From the NCBI RefSeq assembly GCF_014698505.1, contig NZ_JACJTD010000034.1:1-64000 (forward strand): DNA of 64,000 nucleotides. Direction: 5' to 3'. This document shows, piece after piece, positions 44,459 through 53,691 of this stretch (positions are counted from its first letter, which is position 1; every line of letters begins with the position of its first letter). The notes under the pieces were generated by a model. It did not search any database, was not told where the DNA came from, and saw nothing but the letters and a program-made list of their open reading frames with translations. This stretch comes from Nostoc foliaceum FACHB-393. Its GTDB lineage: Bacteria; Cyanobacteriota; Cyanobacteriia; Cyanobacteriales; Nostocaceae. The translations under genes and the position numbers were made by a program.

Positions 44459-45229
44459 CTAACGCACTTCATACAGCGATCGCAATTCGAGGATATCTTG
44501 CCATTCGAGATCAGTAAATGGTTGGGTAACTAGTTCTATGCCAAAGTACTGTTTGGCTGTCTCTGTCAGTGTCTCCACAATCTTTACAATCCAGCCATCC
44601 TGTTCCTCTGTGTTACAAAGCGAGGTATTCCACGGAGCCGATTGTTCAAAGATTTCCTGAAATAAACCTTTGTCTGTAGACAAAATCATCGAGCCGTGTT
44701 GAAGAATTGTATTTCTTCCCTTACGTTGGGCACTACCAATAAATTTACTACCATCGGCAGTAACTAAGTCAGCCGCTGTTGCTGTATTGAAGCAACTGGG
44801 ATTGTGAATGTAACCTCGTCCAGCAGAACCATAATTTAATTCAATACCTAAGGTTTCCCAGCCTTGGATCAAAAAGTTACAGATGTTTTTATAAGTATCC
44901 CAGCTTTTTCCACTACTTACTGAAGTAATCAGGGCGTAGCTTAAATCTCCTTGGTGAAGAACAGCTCTACCTCCCGTTGGCCGACGAACTAGATCGAGTT
45001 CCTGTCCCTGGTAAATCAGATTATGCCACTGGGCAGGCCATTGTTTTTGCAGATGTCCCAAGGAGAGCACATGGGGATACCAAGTATAAAAACGCAAGGT
45101 AGGCGGATGTCGTCCCTTTTCACATTGGTTGAACAACCAAGCATCGATCGCCATTTGTACTGCTCCTGATGTCTGAAGCATTGGGATGAAACGCCAAGTG
45201 GATGGTGACTCGGTTGCTAATTCTTTCAT
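44459..45229 (-). CDS. Lipoate-protein ligase A family protein
   Basis: About 256 residues of the biotin/lipoate ligase (BPL-LPL) fold. Seen: WYPHVLSLGHLQKQW, VRRPTGGRAVLHQGDLSYAL (RRxxGGGxV(F)H signature), and GSAQRKGRNTILQHGSMIL with the catalytic lysine region KFIGSAQ. The open frame starts at TTG 45259, but ATG 45229 is preferred as a normal start; neither has a clear ribosome site. Could be a lipoate ligase or an octanoyl transferase of the LipM type. It lies next to coaBC on the same strand. Confidence 0.85.
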   Translation of the reverse strand: MKELATESPSTWRFIPMLQTSGAVQMAIDAWLFNQCEKGRHPPTLRFYTWYPHVLSLGHLQKQWPAQWHNLIYQGQELDLVRRPTGGRAVLHQGDLSYALITSVSSGKSWDTYKNICNFLIQGWETLGIELNYGSAGRGYIHNPSCFNTATAADLVTADGSKFIGSAQRKGRNTILQHGSMILSTDKGLFQEIFEQSAPWNTSLCNTEEQDGWIVKIVETLTETAKQYFGIELVTQPFTDLEWQDILELRSLYEVR

Positions 45230-45329
45230 AGATTTCGGACTTTGCCAGAGGTTGGCCAAGTTGTTGAGGAGGGTTCTGAAATCGTTACTCTCGAATCGGT
45301 TAAAGCAGTAACAGAGTTAAATTTAAAAT

Positions 45330-46541
45330 CTAAAATTCGTTGGTGAGAAAATCAAATAACTGATGCGCCATTTCTAATTTAGAACAAGGTGCAATTTCCA
45401 ATTTATTTCCTTGGCTATCTAAAAATATTGCTTGATTATTATCACTCCCAAAACCACCATCAGGTTGATCGATGGGATTAGCAACGATCGCATCTAATTT
45501 TTTCTTCTGTAATTTTTCTAATGCGGGCTTGACAATATCTCCAGTTTGTGCTGCAAAACCAACTAATATCTGATGCGGCTGTTTAAGTTGTGCTAATTGG
45601 GCGACTATATCCGGTACAGGTTCCAGAGGTAGGGCTTGGGGGAGCGATCGCTTGGGTAATTTCTCTGTACTATAATCTTTTGGCTTCACATCTGCTACGG
45701 CTGCTGACATGACAATTGCATCAGCGTTGGGTAGATATTCCAGCATGGCGTGCTGCATTTGCTCGGCACTAATGACGGAAATTGCTTGTACTCCTAATGG
45801 TACATCCCAATTAGCTGGGCCATGTACTAGGGTGACACTTGCGCCTCGGTGAAGTGCTGCTTGCGCTAAAGCTAATCCCATTTTACCTGTGGAAGGATTA
45901 CCAATAAATCTTACTGGGTCAAGATACTCTCGTGTTCCCCCAGCGCTAATTAACACTCGTTTACCTACTAAATCTCGTTTACCTTGAGTGTGTAACAACG
46001 ATTGGATGTGAGCCAAAATTTCTGGAGGTTCTGCTAATCTACCAGCACCGATGCGATCGCACGCTAATAATCCTGATGCTGTATTCATCCCATGATATCG
46101 ACTATCGATCAATAGCTGTTGCCAATTTCGCTGCACTGATAGCTGTTCCCACATATCCGTATTCATTGCGGGTGCTAACAGCACGGGACAAGTAGAAGCT
46201 AGCACGGTATTTGTGAGTAAATTATCAGCCATCCCGTAGGCTAACTTGGCTAATGTATTAGCAGTCAAGGGGCCAATTACCATGACATCTGCCCATTCAC
46301 CCAACTCAATATGCAAAGGACGAGAGTGAGTTGGTTTCCAGAAATCATCATCTGTGTAGGCAGGATGACGAGATAGGGTGGCTATTGTTAGAGGCGTGAT
46401 AAATTCTTGCGCCGAACGGGTGAGGATAACTCGGATTTCCACCCCAGTTTTAAACAGCGTCGAAACCAATTCACAGATTTTGTAGGCGGCGATACCGCCA
46501 CCTACACCAATTAGAACTCTGTTCAATTTTGGATTAGTCAT
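45330..46541 (-). CDS. coaBC: Bifunctional phosphopantothenoylcysteine decarboxylase / phosphopantothenate-cysteine ligase
   Basis: Two consecutive steps of coenzyme A synthesis in one 403-residue protein. The CoaC part (1-185) is an FMN flavoprotein: VGGGIAAYKICELVS, the active-site His in PLHIELGEWAD, GPLTANTLAKLAYGMADNLL and the substrate clamp APAMNTDMW, plus LLACDRIGAGRLAEP with the proton-donor Cys. The CoaB part (195-403): VLISAGGTREYLDPVRFI, NPSTGKMGLALA (nucleotide binding), AAVADVKP and GFAAQTGD. All catalytic motifs present. A DUF2555 gene lies 111 bp upstream, a common cyanobacterial pairing. Confidence 0.96.
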   Translation of the reverse strand: MTNPKLNRVLIGVGGGIAAYKICELVSTLFKTGVEIRVILTRSAQEFITPLTIATLSRHPAYTDDDFWKPTHSRPLHIELGEWADVMVIGPLTANTLAKLAYGMADNLLTNTVLASTCPVLLAPAMNTDMWEQLSVQRNWQQLLIDSRYHGMNTASGLLACDRIGAGRLAEPPEILAHIQSLLHTQGKRDLVGKRVLISAGGTREYLDPVRFIGNPSTGKMGLALAQAALHRGASVTLVHGPANWDVPLGVQAISVISAEQMQHAMLEYLPNADAIVMSAAVADVKPKDYSTEKLPKRSLPQALPLEPVPDIVAQLAQLKQPHQILVGFAAQTGDIVKPALEKLQKKKLDAIVANPIDQPDGGFGSDNNQAIFLDSQGNKLEIAPCSKLEMAHQLFDFLTNEF

Positions 46542-46652
46542 AGTAAAAAGTTAGGAGTAAGTAGTAATTTAGGAGCAAGTAGTTACGAATATTAATTTCC
46601 AACTCCTAACTCCTGTACAGACGCGATTAATCGCGTCTCTCCTAACTCTCAA

Positions 46653-46865
46653 CTACGCTTCATCGTAGGGTTCCAAGTCTAAGAGGTAGATATAGGGTTC
46701 AACTAACTCTGGACGCTGAAATGCGATCGCTCGCAATAGATGCCAATCATTTAAACCCTCAAAAGCATTACTATAATTATCTAGCTCCAGACGTGTAGCC
46801 AGTTCTTCTACTTCTGCCGCAGTCATGGCAGCAATTTCTTTCCTGGAAATGCTTAGAGTTGTCAT
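46653..46865 (-). CDS. DUF2555 family protein
   Basis: A 70-residue acidic protein: RKEIAAMTAAEVEELATRLE, NAFEGLNDWHLLRAIAFQ and a closing YIYLLDLEPYDEA match the cyanobacterial DUF2555 family. The open frame extends to 46892, but the ATG at 46865 has GGAGGGG 8 nt upstream. Next to coaBC in the same direction, consistent with a conserved neighbourhood. Function unknown. Confidence 0.85.
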   Translation of the reverse strand: MTTLSISRKEIAAMTAAEVEELATRLELDNYSNAFEGLNDWHLLRAIAFQRPELVEPYIYLLDLEPYDEA

Positions 46866-47019
46866 AATGTTCGCCCCTCCCTTATGCAGCACTCGCCTTC
46901 AGCATGGGTTAAGTTGCGCTGAACGCAGCCACCCAATATATATTACTCATTAGAGGTCATTAATTTCGTGAAAAATGTCAGAATTTGTACCAGAATTTAT
47001 AAAAAATTCGTAATGCTGA

Positions 47020-47640
47020 CTAAGCAATTGTATTTACAACGAAATTTCGTAGCACCTCTAACGTTTGTGGATTTATTTCATGCCCCATATCAAATTCGTG
47101 GTATTCTACTGCCACTGCTAGAGACTTGAGAGTTTCTCGTGCCTTCAAAGCAGCTTGCAGGGGCACAACTTCATCATATCTCCCGTGGCTGATTAAAGTA
47201 GGTGGAATCCCACTTTGATCTGCCTTTAGTGCGTCAGGATGTAAATATCCGCTCATGACAACTAAGCCTGCTAAGGGCAATTTTGAGCCGACATCTAAAG
47301 TCATCGCTCCGCCTTGAGAAAATCCACTCAAAATTGTGCGTGACAAAGGTACGCCAGTGGTACTTTCTAAAGATTGTAAGAAATCTGTTAGCAGTTGCCG
47401 ACTTTCTGTCAATCCTTGATACATATTTTCCACCCTCAGGTCATACCATGCCCTCCCTACAGGGGAATAGGGATAAGGATAAGGTGCATCAGGTAATACA
47501 AATTGGTAATTAGGTAAGTTGAGCAAGGGTAACAATGATGCTACATCCTCAGCATTAGCTCCCCAACCATGCAAAGTGACAATTAAGCCTGCGGGGGGTT
47601 GAGAAGTTTCTCTCTTAACGGTAATAGATTGTAAAGACAG
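47020..47640 (-). CDS. Alpha/beta hydrolase (phospholipase/carboxylesterase type), apparent CTG start
   Basis: A serine hydrolase: VTLHGWGAN (oxyanion region), SRTILSGFSQGGAMTLD (nucleophile elbow GFSQGG), HGRYDEVVPL (Asp) and FDMGHEI (His). The first TTG at 47574 lies inside the conserved VTLHGWG strand and cannot be the true start. Reading upstream gives SLQSITVKRETSQPPAGLI in frame, as in relatives that start MSLQSI, and the first codon there is CTG at 47640. AGGAG lies 7 nt before this CTG, and an in-frame stop lies just upstream with no ATG, GTG or TTG between. So a CTG start (or an ATG-to-CTG change) is inferred; the mature length is 206, normal for the family. Confidence 0.82.
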   Translation of the reverse strand: MSLQSITVKRETSQPPAGLIVTLHGWGANAEDVASLLPLLNLPNYQFVLPDAPYPYPYSPVGRAWYDLRVENMYQGLTESRQLLTDFLQSLESTTGVPLSRTILSGFSQGGAMTLDVGSKLPLAGLVVMSGYLHPDALKADQSGIPPTLISHGRYDEVVPLQAALKARETLKSLAVAVEYHEFDMGHEINPQTLEVLRNFVVNTIA

Positions 47641-47854
47641 AGGTTTACTCCTAAAATTTTACTCTTTTAATAGATCCTATCTGCTTGCCCAAAAAATACC
47701 TACGTCGTTATGGTGCTAGCAAGCAAAAGCCAGATGGTAATTTTGTCTGAAAACATTTTTTACCAATTTATATACAAGAATAATTCCTATCTATAAATTA
47801 TTCGCTTTTAGCCATTTTTTTAATCTAATACAAATAATTATCAATTACTTTTTA

Positions 47855-47873
47855 GATGATTATTCTCATGAAT
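47855..47873 (+). promoter_or_regulatory. Weak candidate Fur box upstream of fut genes
   Basis: GATGATTATTCTCATGAAT matches 12 of 19 positions of the canonical Fur box. It is about 320 nt before the first futA, with a palindromic repeat between, so it may not be functional. Iron regulation of fut genes is otherwise expected from family knowledge. Confidence 0.2.
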
Positions 47874-47951
47874 GTCATTCATATGGATAATTAATTATCC
47901 TAACAACTAAATAGCTTCTATAGGACTAGTATTTGATTTTTGAAAAGATAC

Positions 47952-48029
47952 GTAGGGTGCGTTAGCGACAGCGTAACGCACCATTCTTAAGGCTTTGGTG
48001 CGTTACGGCTTACGCCTAACACACCCTAC
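47952..48029. repeat. Palindromic repeat GTAGGGTGCGTTAG...
   Basis: The ends GTAGGGTGCGTTAG and TAACACACCCTAC are imperfect inverted repeats, and inner blocks GCGTAACGCACC and GGTGCGTTAC pair again, giving a nested hairpin of about 78 bp. A typical dispersed cyanobacterial palindrome, located between the esterase and futA genes. Confidence 0.75.
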
Positions 48030-48196
48030 AAATACTTAGATTTTTTCAGAAATAAAATATGATTCCTATATCTATTGAATTAGTAAAATATCTTAGTCTG
48101 ATTTTACATTAAAATGTCACTATGCAAGCTTACTAAATTAATAGTAATATATTTCAATAAACTTATTAATAGTGTGTGTTTTACTGGAGAAAACTT

Positions 48197-49273
48197 ATGA
48201 AGCGCCGCAAATTTGTCTATATAGTGGGACTAGCAACTGCTAGTGGTGGATTAGCGATCGCTTGTAATTCTAATCAAACTCCCACAGATACTGCCCAATC
48301 GCCATCAACGCAGGCTACACCAGCTACGGCTGCTAGCGGTGTATTAGAAAAAGAGCTAGTAATCTACTCAGGACGCAACGAAAAACTCATTGGTGAGCTT
48401 ATCAAACAATTTGAGCAACAAACCAATGCTAAGGTACAAGTCCGCTACGGCGATACTGCTGAGTTAGCATCAGCAATTTTGGAAGAAGGGGCAAACAGTC
48501 CCGCAGATGTCTTCTTTGCCCAAGATGCTAGCGCCCTTGGAGCTATTCAAAAAGCAAATAGAGCAGTAGAGTTACCAACATCTCTTCTCAATCAAGTAGA
48601 TAATACCTACCGTTCACCAGAGGGGAAATGGCTAGGTATTTCGGGGAGAGTGCGGACAGTAGATTACAATTCTAAATCAGTAAAACCGGGGGAATTACCA
48701 TCGTCTATTTTTGGCTTTACTGAACCGAAGTGGAAAGGTAAAATTGGCTGGGCACCTACAAATGGTTCCTTTCAATCCTTTGTCACCGCTTTACGAGTTG
48801 CAGAAGGAGAAGACAAAGCTAGGCAATGGTTAGAAGGTATTAAAGCTAACAATGCTAAAGTTTATCCTAATAATACTGCGATCGTAGAAGCCTTATCTCG
48901 CGGCGAAATTGCTGTGGGATTTGTCAATCATTATTATCTAGAACGAGTCAAACAAGATAATCCTCAAGTTCCTGTGGAGCATCATTTTACCGATGATGTG
49001 GGTTCCTTGGTAAATGTTGCAGGTGTAGCAATTCTTAACAGCACTAAACATCCGAATATTGCTCAAAAGTTTGTCGAATTCATGCTGAATGAAAATGCCC
49101 AAAATTACTTTGCTAATCAAACCTATGAGTATCCTCTAACTTCGGCTGTTGCACCCAAAGGTAAACTAAAATCTCTCCAACAAATTAAAAAACAAACTCA
49201 AAAAATTGATTTAAGTAATCTGAGCGATTTAGAGACAACACTCAAGCTCATGCAGCAAGTACAAGTTATATAA
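48197..49273 (+). CDS. futA: Ferric-iron ABC transporter substrate-binding lipoprotein FutA (first copy)
   Basis: A 358-residue binding protein. Preferred ATG 48197 has GGAGA 7 nt upstream. The N terminus MKRRKFVYIVGLATASGG with a following LAIAC reads as a twin-arginine-like/lipoprotein signal. The mature part has ELVIYSGRNEKLIGELI, VRYGDTAELASAILEEG, DVFFAQDASALGA, WLGISGRVRTVDYN (iron tyrosine region), KIGWAPTNGSFQSFVTALR, FVNHYYLERVKQDNPQ and the NYFANQTYEYPLT tail. Fits FutA/IdiA of cyanobacteria, which bind Fe(III) through several tyrosines. First of four consecutive fut genes. Confidence 0.93.
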   Translation: MKRRKFVYIVGLATASGGLAIACNSNQTPTDTAQSPSTQATPATAASGVLEKELVIYSGRNEKLIGELIKQFEQQTNAKVQVRYGDTAELASAILEEGANSPADVFFAQDASALGAIQKANRAVELPTSLLNQVDNTYRSPEGKWLGISGRVRTVDYNSKSVKPGELPSSIFGFTEPKWKGKIGWAPTNGSFQSFVTALRVAEGEDKARQWLEGIKANNAKVYPNNTAIVEALSRGEIAVGFVNHYYLERVKQDNPQVPVEHHFTDDVGSLVNVAGVAILNSTKHPNIAQKFVEFMLNENAQNYFANQTYEYPLTSAVAPKGKLKSLQQIKKQTQKIDLSNLSDLETTLKLMQQVQVI

Positions 49274-49428
49274 CTTGCTATTGGCTGGAATGCATCTGAC
49301 AAAGGTAGGAAAAATCTAAATTTTTTGAGAAAGTTTGTTGCTTACCAGTACAGGTTAATGGTAAAGGTTGAGAATACCAAGATTATTGCAAAAACTTCCT
49401 GGTAAGTATTAAGGTGGAGGATTGGAAA

Positions 49429-50439
49429 TTGAAAAGTTTACCATTGCTGAAAGTTTCAGCATTAGCTCTAGCTGTAACGCTCGGTTGGGGAATCGGGGTG
49501 GCTGTAAATGCCCAAACAAAAACCCTCGTAATCTATTCAGGTAGAGAAGAAAAACTAATTGGCCCCTTAATAGAGAAAGCAAAAAAAGACTTGAATCAGG
49601 ATATTCAAGTGCGTTATGGCGATACTGCTGAATTAGCGATCGCACTTTTGGAAGAAGGGAAAAATAGCCGTACAGACTTGTTTTTTGCTCAAGATGCTGG
49701 TGCTTTAGGCACTTTGGAGAAAAAACAGGTAACACTACCAATAGCCTCTAAACTGCTAAACAAGGTTGATTCCCGCTTTCGTTCTGCTAAAGGGCATTGG
49801 CTAGGAATTTCCGGTCGCGCTCGTGTCATTGACTACAACACCAAGTTAGTTAAACAAGGGGAACTACCGACATCAATTTCGCAGTTAACAGAACCGAAAT
49901 GGCGCGGTAAAGTCGGCTGGGCACCCACAAACGGCTCATTTCAGTCATTTGTTACGGCAATGCGAGTCTTAGATGGCGATGCAAAGACTCTCCAATGGCT
50001 CAAAGCGATGAAAGCTAATGGTGTCAAAGATTACGGTAAAAATTCTGCGATCGTTGAAGCTGTGGGACGTGGAGAAGTTCATCTTGGTTTAGTGAATAAT
50101 TACTATTTGTATCGCTTCAAAAAAGATAATCCGAACTTTCCTGTTGCCCACCACTACACAAGCAAAGATGCAGGATCAATGATTAATGTGGCAGGAGTAG
50201 CTATTACGAAAACCACAGATCAAAAAGCTGATGTAGAAGCTTTAATTGATTATCTGCTCAAACAGAGTTCACAAAATTACTTTGCTCAAGAAACTAACGA
50301 GTATCCTTTAGTCAAAGGAATCGCAGCGCCATCAAAACAAGTACCAATCAGTAAGCTAAATCCACCCAATGTTAACTTGACAGATTTAGATGATTTGCCA
50401 GCAACGTTGAATTTATTACAGCAGGCAGGAGTTTTGTAA
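49429..50439 (+). CDS. futA: Ferric-iron ABC transporter substrate-binding protein FutA (second copy)
   Basis: A 336-residue paralogue of the preceding gene with the same blocks (TLVIYSGREEKLIGPLI, VRYGDTAELAIALLEEG, LFFAQDAGALGT, KVGWAPTNGSFQSFVTAMR, LVNNYYLYRFKKDNP, YFAQETNEYPLVKG). The signal here is an ordinary Sec type ending VAVNAQ with no lipobox, so it is soluble, unlike copy one. TTG 49429 is chosen over GTG 49414 because GGAGG lies 8 nt before it. Two binding proteins parallel FutA1 and FutA2 of Synechocystis, one membrane-linked or cytosolic-side, one periplasmic. Confidence 0.92.
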   Translation: MKSLPLLKVSALALAVTLGWGIGVAVNAQTKTLVIYSGREEKLIGPLIEKAKKDLNQDIQVRYGDTAELAIALLEEGKNSRTDLFFAQDAGALGTLEKKQVTLPIASKLLNKVDSRFRSAKGHWLGISGRARVIDYNTKLVKQGELPTSISQLTEPKWRGKVGWAPTNGSFQSFVTAMRVLDGDAKTLQWLKAMKANGVKDYGKNSAIVEAVGRGEVHLGLVNNYYLYRFKKDNPNFPVAHHYTSKDAGSMINVAGVAITKTTDQKADVEALIDYLLKQSSQNYFAQETNEYPLVKGIAAPSKQVPISKLNPPNVNLTDLDDLPATLNLLQQAGVL

Positions 50440-50442
50440 CAG

Positions 50443-52080
50443 TTGAAAGCGGTTCGCCCTCCATTATTTCTCACATTATCGGCAGCGGTAGTGGCAGTTG
50501 CCATTGCCCTGCCATTACTATACTTAGTAATTCGCACCGCAGGTATTGGCGGGGAAGAGTTCTGGGAATTGATTTCTCGTCCCCGCAATATTATGGTTTT
50601 TTTCAACAGTGCAGCGATGGCGGCAACGGTGACGTTATTTTCCACACTAATTGCCGTACCATTGGCGTTTTTAACTGTGCGGACAGACTTACCAGGAAGA
50701 CGTTTTTGGTTAGTGGCAACAACATTACCCTTAGCTGTTCCTAGCTATGTAGGCAGTTTTGCGCTGATTGCAACTTTGGCACCACGAGGTAGCTTTTTGC
50801 AGCTGTTGCTTCAACCATTAGGAGTAGAAGAATTACCTTCAATTTATGGTTTTCCTGGGACAGTTTTGGCAATCACTTTGTTTACCTATCCCTATATGCT
50901 GCTGAGTGTGCGTTCTGGATTGCAAGGTATTGATCCATCTCTAGAAGAAGCATCTCGTAGTTTGGGCTATGGTAGTAGAGAAACCTTTTTTAAGGTAGTT
51001 TTGCCACAGTTGAAACCATCACTGATTGCAGGTGGATTATTAGTAGCTTTGTATGCTTTGCGCGACTTTGGTACACCTTCGCTGATGCGCTTTGATGCCT
51101 TTACACGGGCAATTTTTTTACAATATAAAACTAGCTTTAATCGGAACTCAGCCGCAGCCTTATCTTTGATGTTGGTGACATTAGTACTGCTGATTTTGTG
51201 GTTAGAATATCGAATGCGATCGCGTGCAGCTTATTATAGTCGTGGTTCCGCTTCTCTACGTCCACCAAAAATTGTCAAATTGGGAATTTGGAAATGGCCA
51301 GCTTTCGGCTTTTGTCTGCTAATCACTAGCTTTGGTGTAGTTTTACCAGTAGGTATCACCCTATTTTGGCTGATTCGCGGACTTAACGGTGGCTATACTT
51401 TCCCCAATTTATTCCCCACCATTCTCAACTCCATTGGCGCGGCTGGATTAGCGGCTTTAGCTACCACCATCTTTGCTTTACCAGTAGCAATTTTAGCAGT
51501 CAGATTTCCAAGTAAAATCACCGCCATAATTGAACGCTGTTCTTATATAGGTTTTGGAGTTCCGGGAATAGTTGTTGCCTTATCTTTGGTATTTTTTGGT
51601 GCCAACTATTTGCCAGCACTGTACCAAACTCTGCCGATGCTGATATTTGCATATTTAGTTTTATTTTTACCGCAATCAGTGGGAACAGTCCGCAGTTCGC
51701 TTTTGCAAGTCAATCCCCAGCTAGAAGAATCAGCCCGTAGTTTAGGTAGGAATGCTTGGCAAACTTTAAGAGAAGTTACCCTACCTCTGGTACAACCAGG
51801 TGTGTTGAGTGGTGCGGTGCTGGTATTTCTCACAGCGATTAAAGAACTACCCGCCACAATGCTGTTAGCGCCTATTGGCTTTAGTACTTTAGCAATGCAA
51901 ATTTGGCAAGCTACAGAAAATGTAGATTTTGCCGATGCGGCGGCGGCTTCATTAGCTATGCTACTAGTTTCTATGGGTTCAACTTTATTGGTGCTATCTC
52001 AAGAGAACGTCAAAAAAGAGCAAGTCTTGAAGGAGGTAGGAGGCAGGGGACAGGGGGCAGAAGGAGTAAATCACTTATAG
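50443..52080 (+). CDS. futB: Ferric-iron ABC transporter permease FutB
   Basis: A 545-residue permease made of two fused six-helix halves, usual for Fe(III) importers. Each half has an EAA loop: EEASRSLGYGSRETFFKVVL and EESARSLGRNAWQTLREVTL. TTG start 3 nt after the futA stop, hence coupled. The last about 20 residues (EVGGRGQGAEGVNHL) come from a GGGACAGGGGGCAG-type repeat and look like recent junk extension. Confidence 0.93.
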   Translation: MKAVRPPLFLTLSAAVVAVAIALPLLYLVIRTAGIGGEEFWELISRPRNIMVFFNSAAMAATVTLFSTLIAVPLAFLTVRTDLPGRRFWLVATTLPLAVPSYVGSFALIATLAPRGSFLQLLLQPLGVEELPSIYGFPGTVLAITLFTYPYMLLSVRSGLQGIDPSLEEASRSLGYGSRETFFKVVLPQLKPSLIAGGLLVALYALRDFGTPSLMRFDAFTRAIFLQYKTSFNRNSAAALSLMLVTLVLLILWLEYRMRSRAAYYSRGSASLRPPKIVKLGIWKWPAFGFCLLITSFGVVLPVGITLFWLIRGLNGGYTFPNLFPTILNSIGAAGLAALATTIFALPVAILAVRFPSKITAIIERCSYIGFGVPGIVVALSLVFFGANYLPALYQTLPMLIFAYLVLFLPQSVGTVRSSLLQVNPQLEESARSLGRNAWQTLREVTLPLVQPGVLSGAVLVFLTAIKELPATMLLAPIGFSTLAMQIWQATENVDFADAAAASLAMLLVSMGSTLLVLSQENVKKEQVLKEVGGRGQGAEGVNHL

Positions 52081-52140
52081 AATTCGACCCCTTAATTTGA
52101 AGCTTTTCAAGTAATTGAACTATACTACTTCTCACTCCCT

Positions 52141-53181
52141 ATGCAACAAGTAATTTTAGATTTACAAAATGTCACCAAGCGGTTTGCAGAAAGTGCCTTC
52201 CCTGCTGTAGATAACGTATCTTTGACGTTGCAGCAAGGAGATATATTAGGATTGCTTGGCCCATCTGGTTGTGGTAAAACTACCCTGTTGCGAATGATTG
52301 CTGGTTTTGAGCGATCGCAAGCAGGAGAAATTAAAATTGGTGGGCAGATAGTTTGCGATAATTCTACTTGCATCCCAGCTGAACAGCGCGACATCGGTGT
52401 TGTTTTTCAAGATTATGCCCTGTTTCCCCATTTAAATGTGGCAGAAAATGTGGCTTTTGGGTTGAAACATTTCAGTAAACAGCAAATACAAAAACGGATA
52501 GCCGAAGTCATTACTTTGGTGAGACTCGAAGGCTTAGAAAAACGTTACCCTTACGAACTCTCAGGTGGACAGCAGCAGAGGGTTGCACTCGCCCGCGCTT
52601 TAGCACCCCAACCCCAACTCATGCTTTTAGATGAACCCTTAAGCAATCTTGATATTCAAGTTAGATTGCGTTTGCGAGAAGAAATACGCGACATCCTCAA
52701 AGCAGCGGGTACTTCAGCAATTTTTGTTACCCACGACCAAGAAGAAGCATTAGCTATTTCAGATATAGTGGGTGTCATGCACCAAGGACATTTAGAGCAA
52801 CTAGGCACACCAGAAGAAATTTATACTCATCCAGCATCAAGATTCGTTGCCGAATTTGTCACTCAAGCTAACTTCCTTCCCGCCTATCGCCAAGGTAATT
52901 TATGGAAAACAGAAATTGGTAGTTTTGAGTTAACAGCAAACCACATCGATGATAGTGGTGAAATCATGATCCGCCAAGAAGACTTTATATTAAAGCCAGC
53001 CACAGATGCGCCCGTAGTCGTCCGCACCCGACGATTTTTAGGACGTGAGTACCAATATTGTTTACAAACTCCATCTGGTAAAGAACTCCATGCGCGGACA
53101 CTGAAAGATATAGCGTTACCTGTGGGTACGAGAGTAGAGTTATCTATAGCCAGTGATACTATAAAGTTTTTTCCGCAGTAG
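52141..53181 (+). CDS. futC: Ferric-iron ABC transporter ATP-binding protein FutC
   Basis: A 346-residue ATPase: Walker A GPSGCGKTTLLR, Q-loop VFQDYALFPHLNV, signature LSGGQQQRVALARALA, Walker B MLLDEPLSNLD, switch VTHDQEEAL. The C-terminal part (about 235-346) is a TOBE regulatory domain with FVAEFVTQANFLPA, IMIRQEDF. It completes the importer, 60 nt after futB. Confidence 0.93.
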   Translation: MQQVILDLQNVTKRFAESAFPAVDNVSLTLQQGDILGLLGPSGCGKTTLLRMIAGFERSQAGEIKIGGQIVCDNSTCIPAEQRDIGVVFQDYALFPHLNVAENVAFGLKHFSKQQIQKRIAEVITLVRLEGLEKRYPYELSGGQQQRVALARALAPQPQLMLLDEPLSNLDIQVRLRLREEIRDILKAAGTSAIFVTHDQEEALAISDIVGVMHQGHLEQLGTPEEIYTHPASRFVAEFVTQANFLPAYRQGNLWKTEIGSFELTANHIDDSGEIMIRQEDFILKPATDAPVVVRTRRFLGREYQYCLQTPSGKELHARTLKDIALPVGTRVELSIASDTIKFFPQ

Positions 53182-53243
53182 ATTTTGCTGTTAAATCGCA
53201 GATTGTACGCGCCACAAAAGAGCGTAGATGCCATTATTTTAGA

Positions 53244-53319
53244 GTAGGGGCACGGCAGTGCCGTGCCCCTACACCTGGCGATATAATGTTGTACCGCATC
53301 TGAGTGGGAACCGCTATAC
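53244..53319. mobile_element. MITE-like palindromic element, copy C (left end missing)
   Basis: GTAGGGGCACGGCAGTGCCG and its complement, then ACACCTGGCGATATAATGTT and the right terminal GGGAACCGCTATA are present. The left third, including TATAGCGGTTC, is absent. It lies downstream of futC. Confidence 0.75.
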
Positions 53320-53401
53320 ATATCTGCAATGACTGTAGCTAATTGTCAAAAGATGATGTGTGATTACCTATTTGGAGTTTAGTAATTGCACGAAATCCAC
53401 C

Positions 53402-53438
53402 GCTATAGTAGCGACTTGATCACAGTCGCTACTATAGC
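53402..53438. repeat. Perfect 15-bp inverted repeat
   Basis: GCTATAGTAGCGACT, 7-nt loop, AGTCGCTACTATAGC. A hairpin in the region between futC and the Cache kinase gene; it may terminate the fut transcript or be a dispersed repeat. Confidence 0.7.
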
Positions 53439-53627
53439 AGTTCTCGAATTGCGAATTGGTTTAATTACCGCTCTCATCTAAGTACTCAATACTTAGTACT
53501 TAGTCGCTTTAAAGATCGCAATATTTGACTGTTAAAATCTACAGGTGCAGCTAACTAAACGTTTTGTTGTTTTGCTAGAAGTGGTATATTGGCACTTGAC
53601 CCGGCCGAGTACAAACTATGCATAAGC

Positions 53628-53677
53628 CCACAGGACAGGAAACTCGAAGTATTGTACTCAGTACTACAGGACAGGAA
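53628..53677 (+). repeat. Direct repeat ACAGGACAGGAA upstream of kinase
   Basis: Two copies of ACAGGACAGGAA about 33 nt apart, just before the kinase start codon at 53692. They could be operator-like but no factor is known. Confidence 0.4.
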
Positions 53678-53691
53678 GGGGAAGTGGGCAG

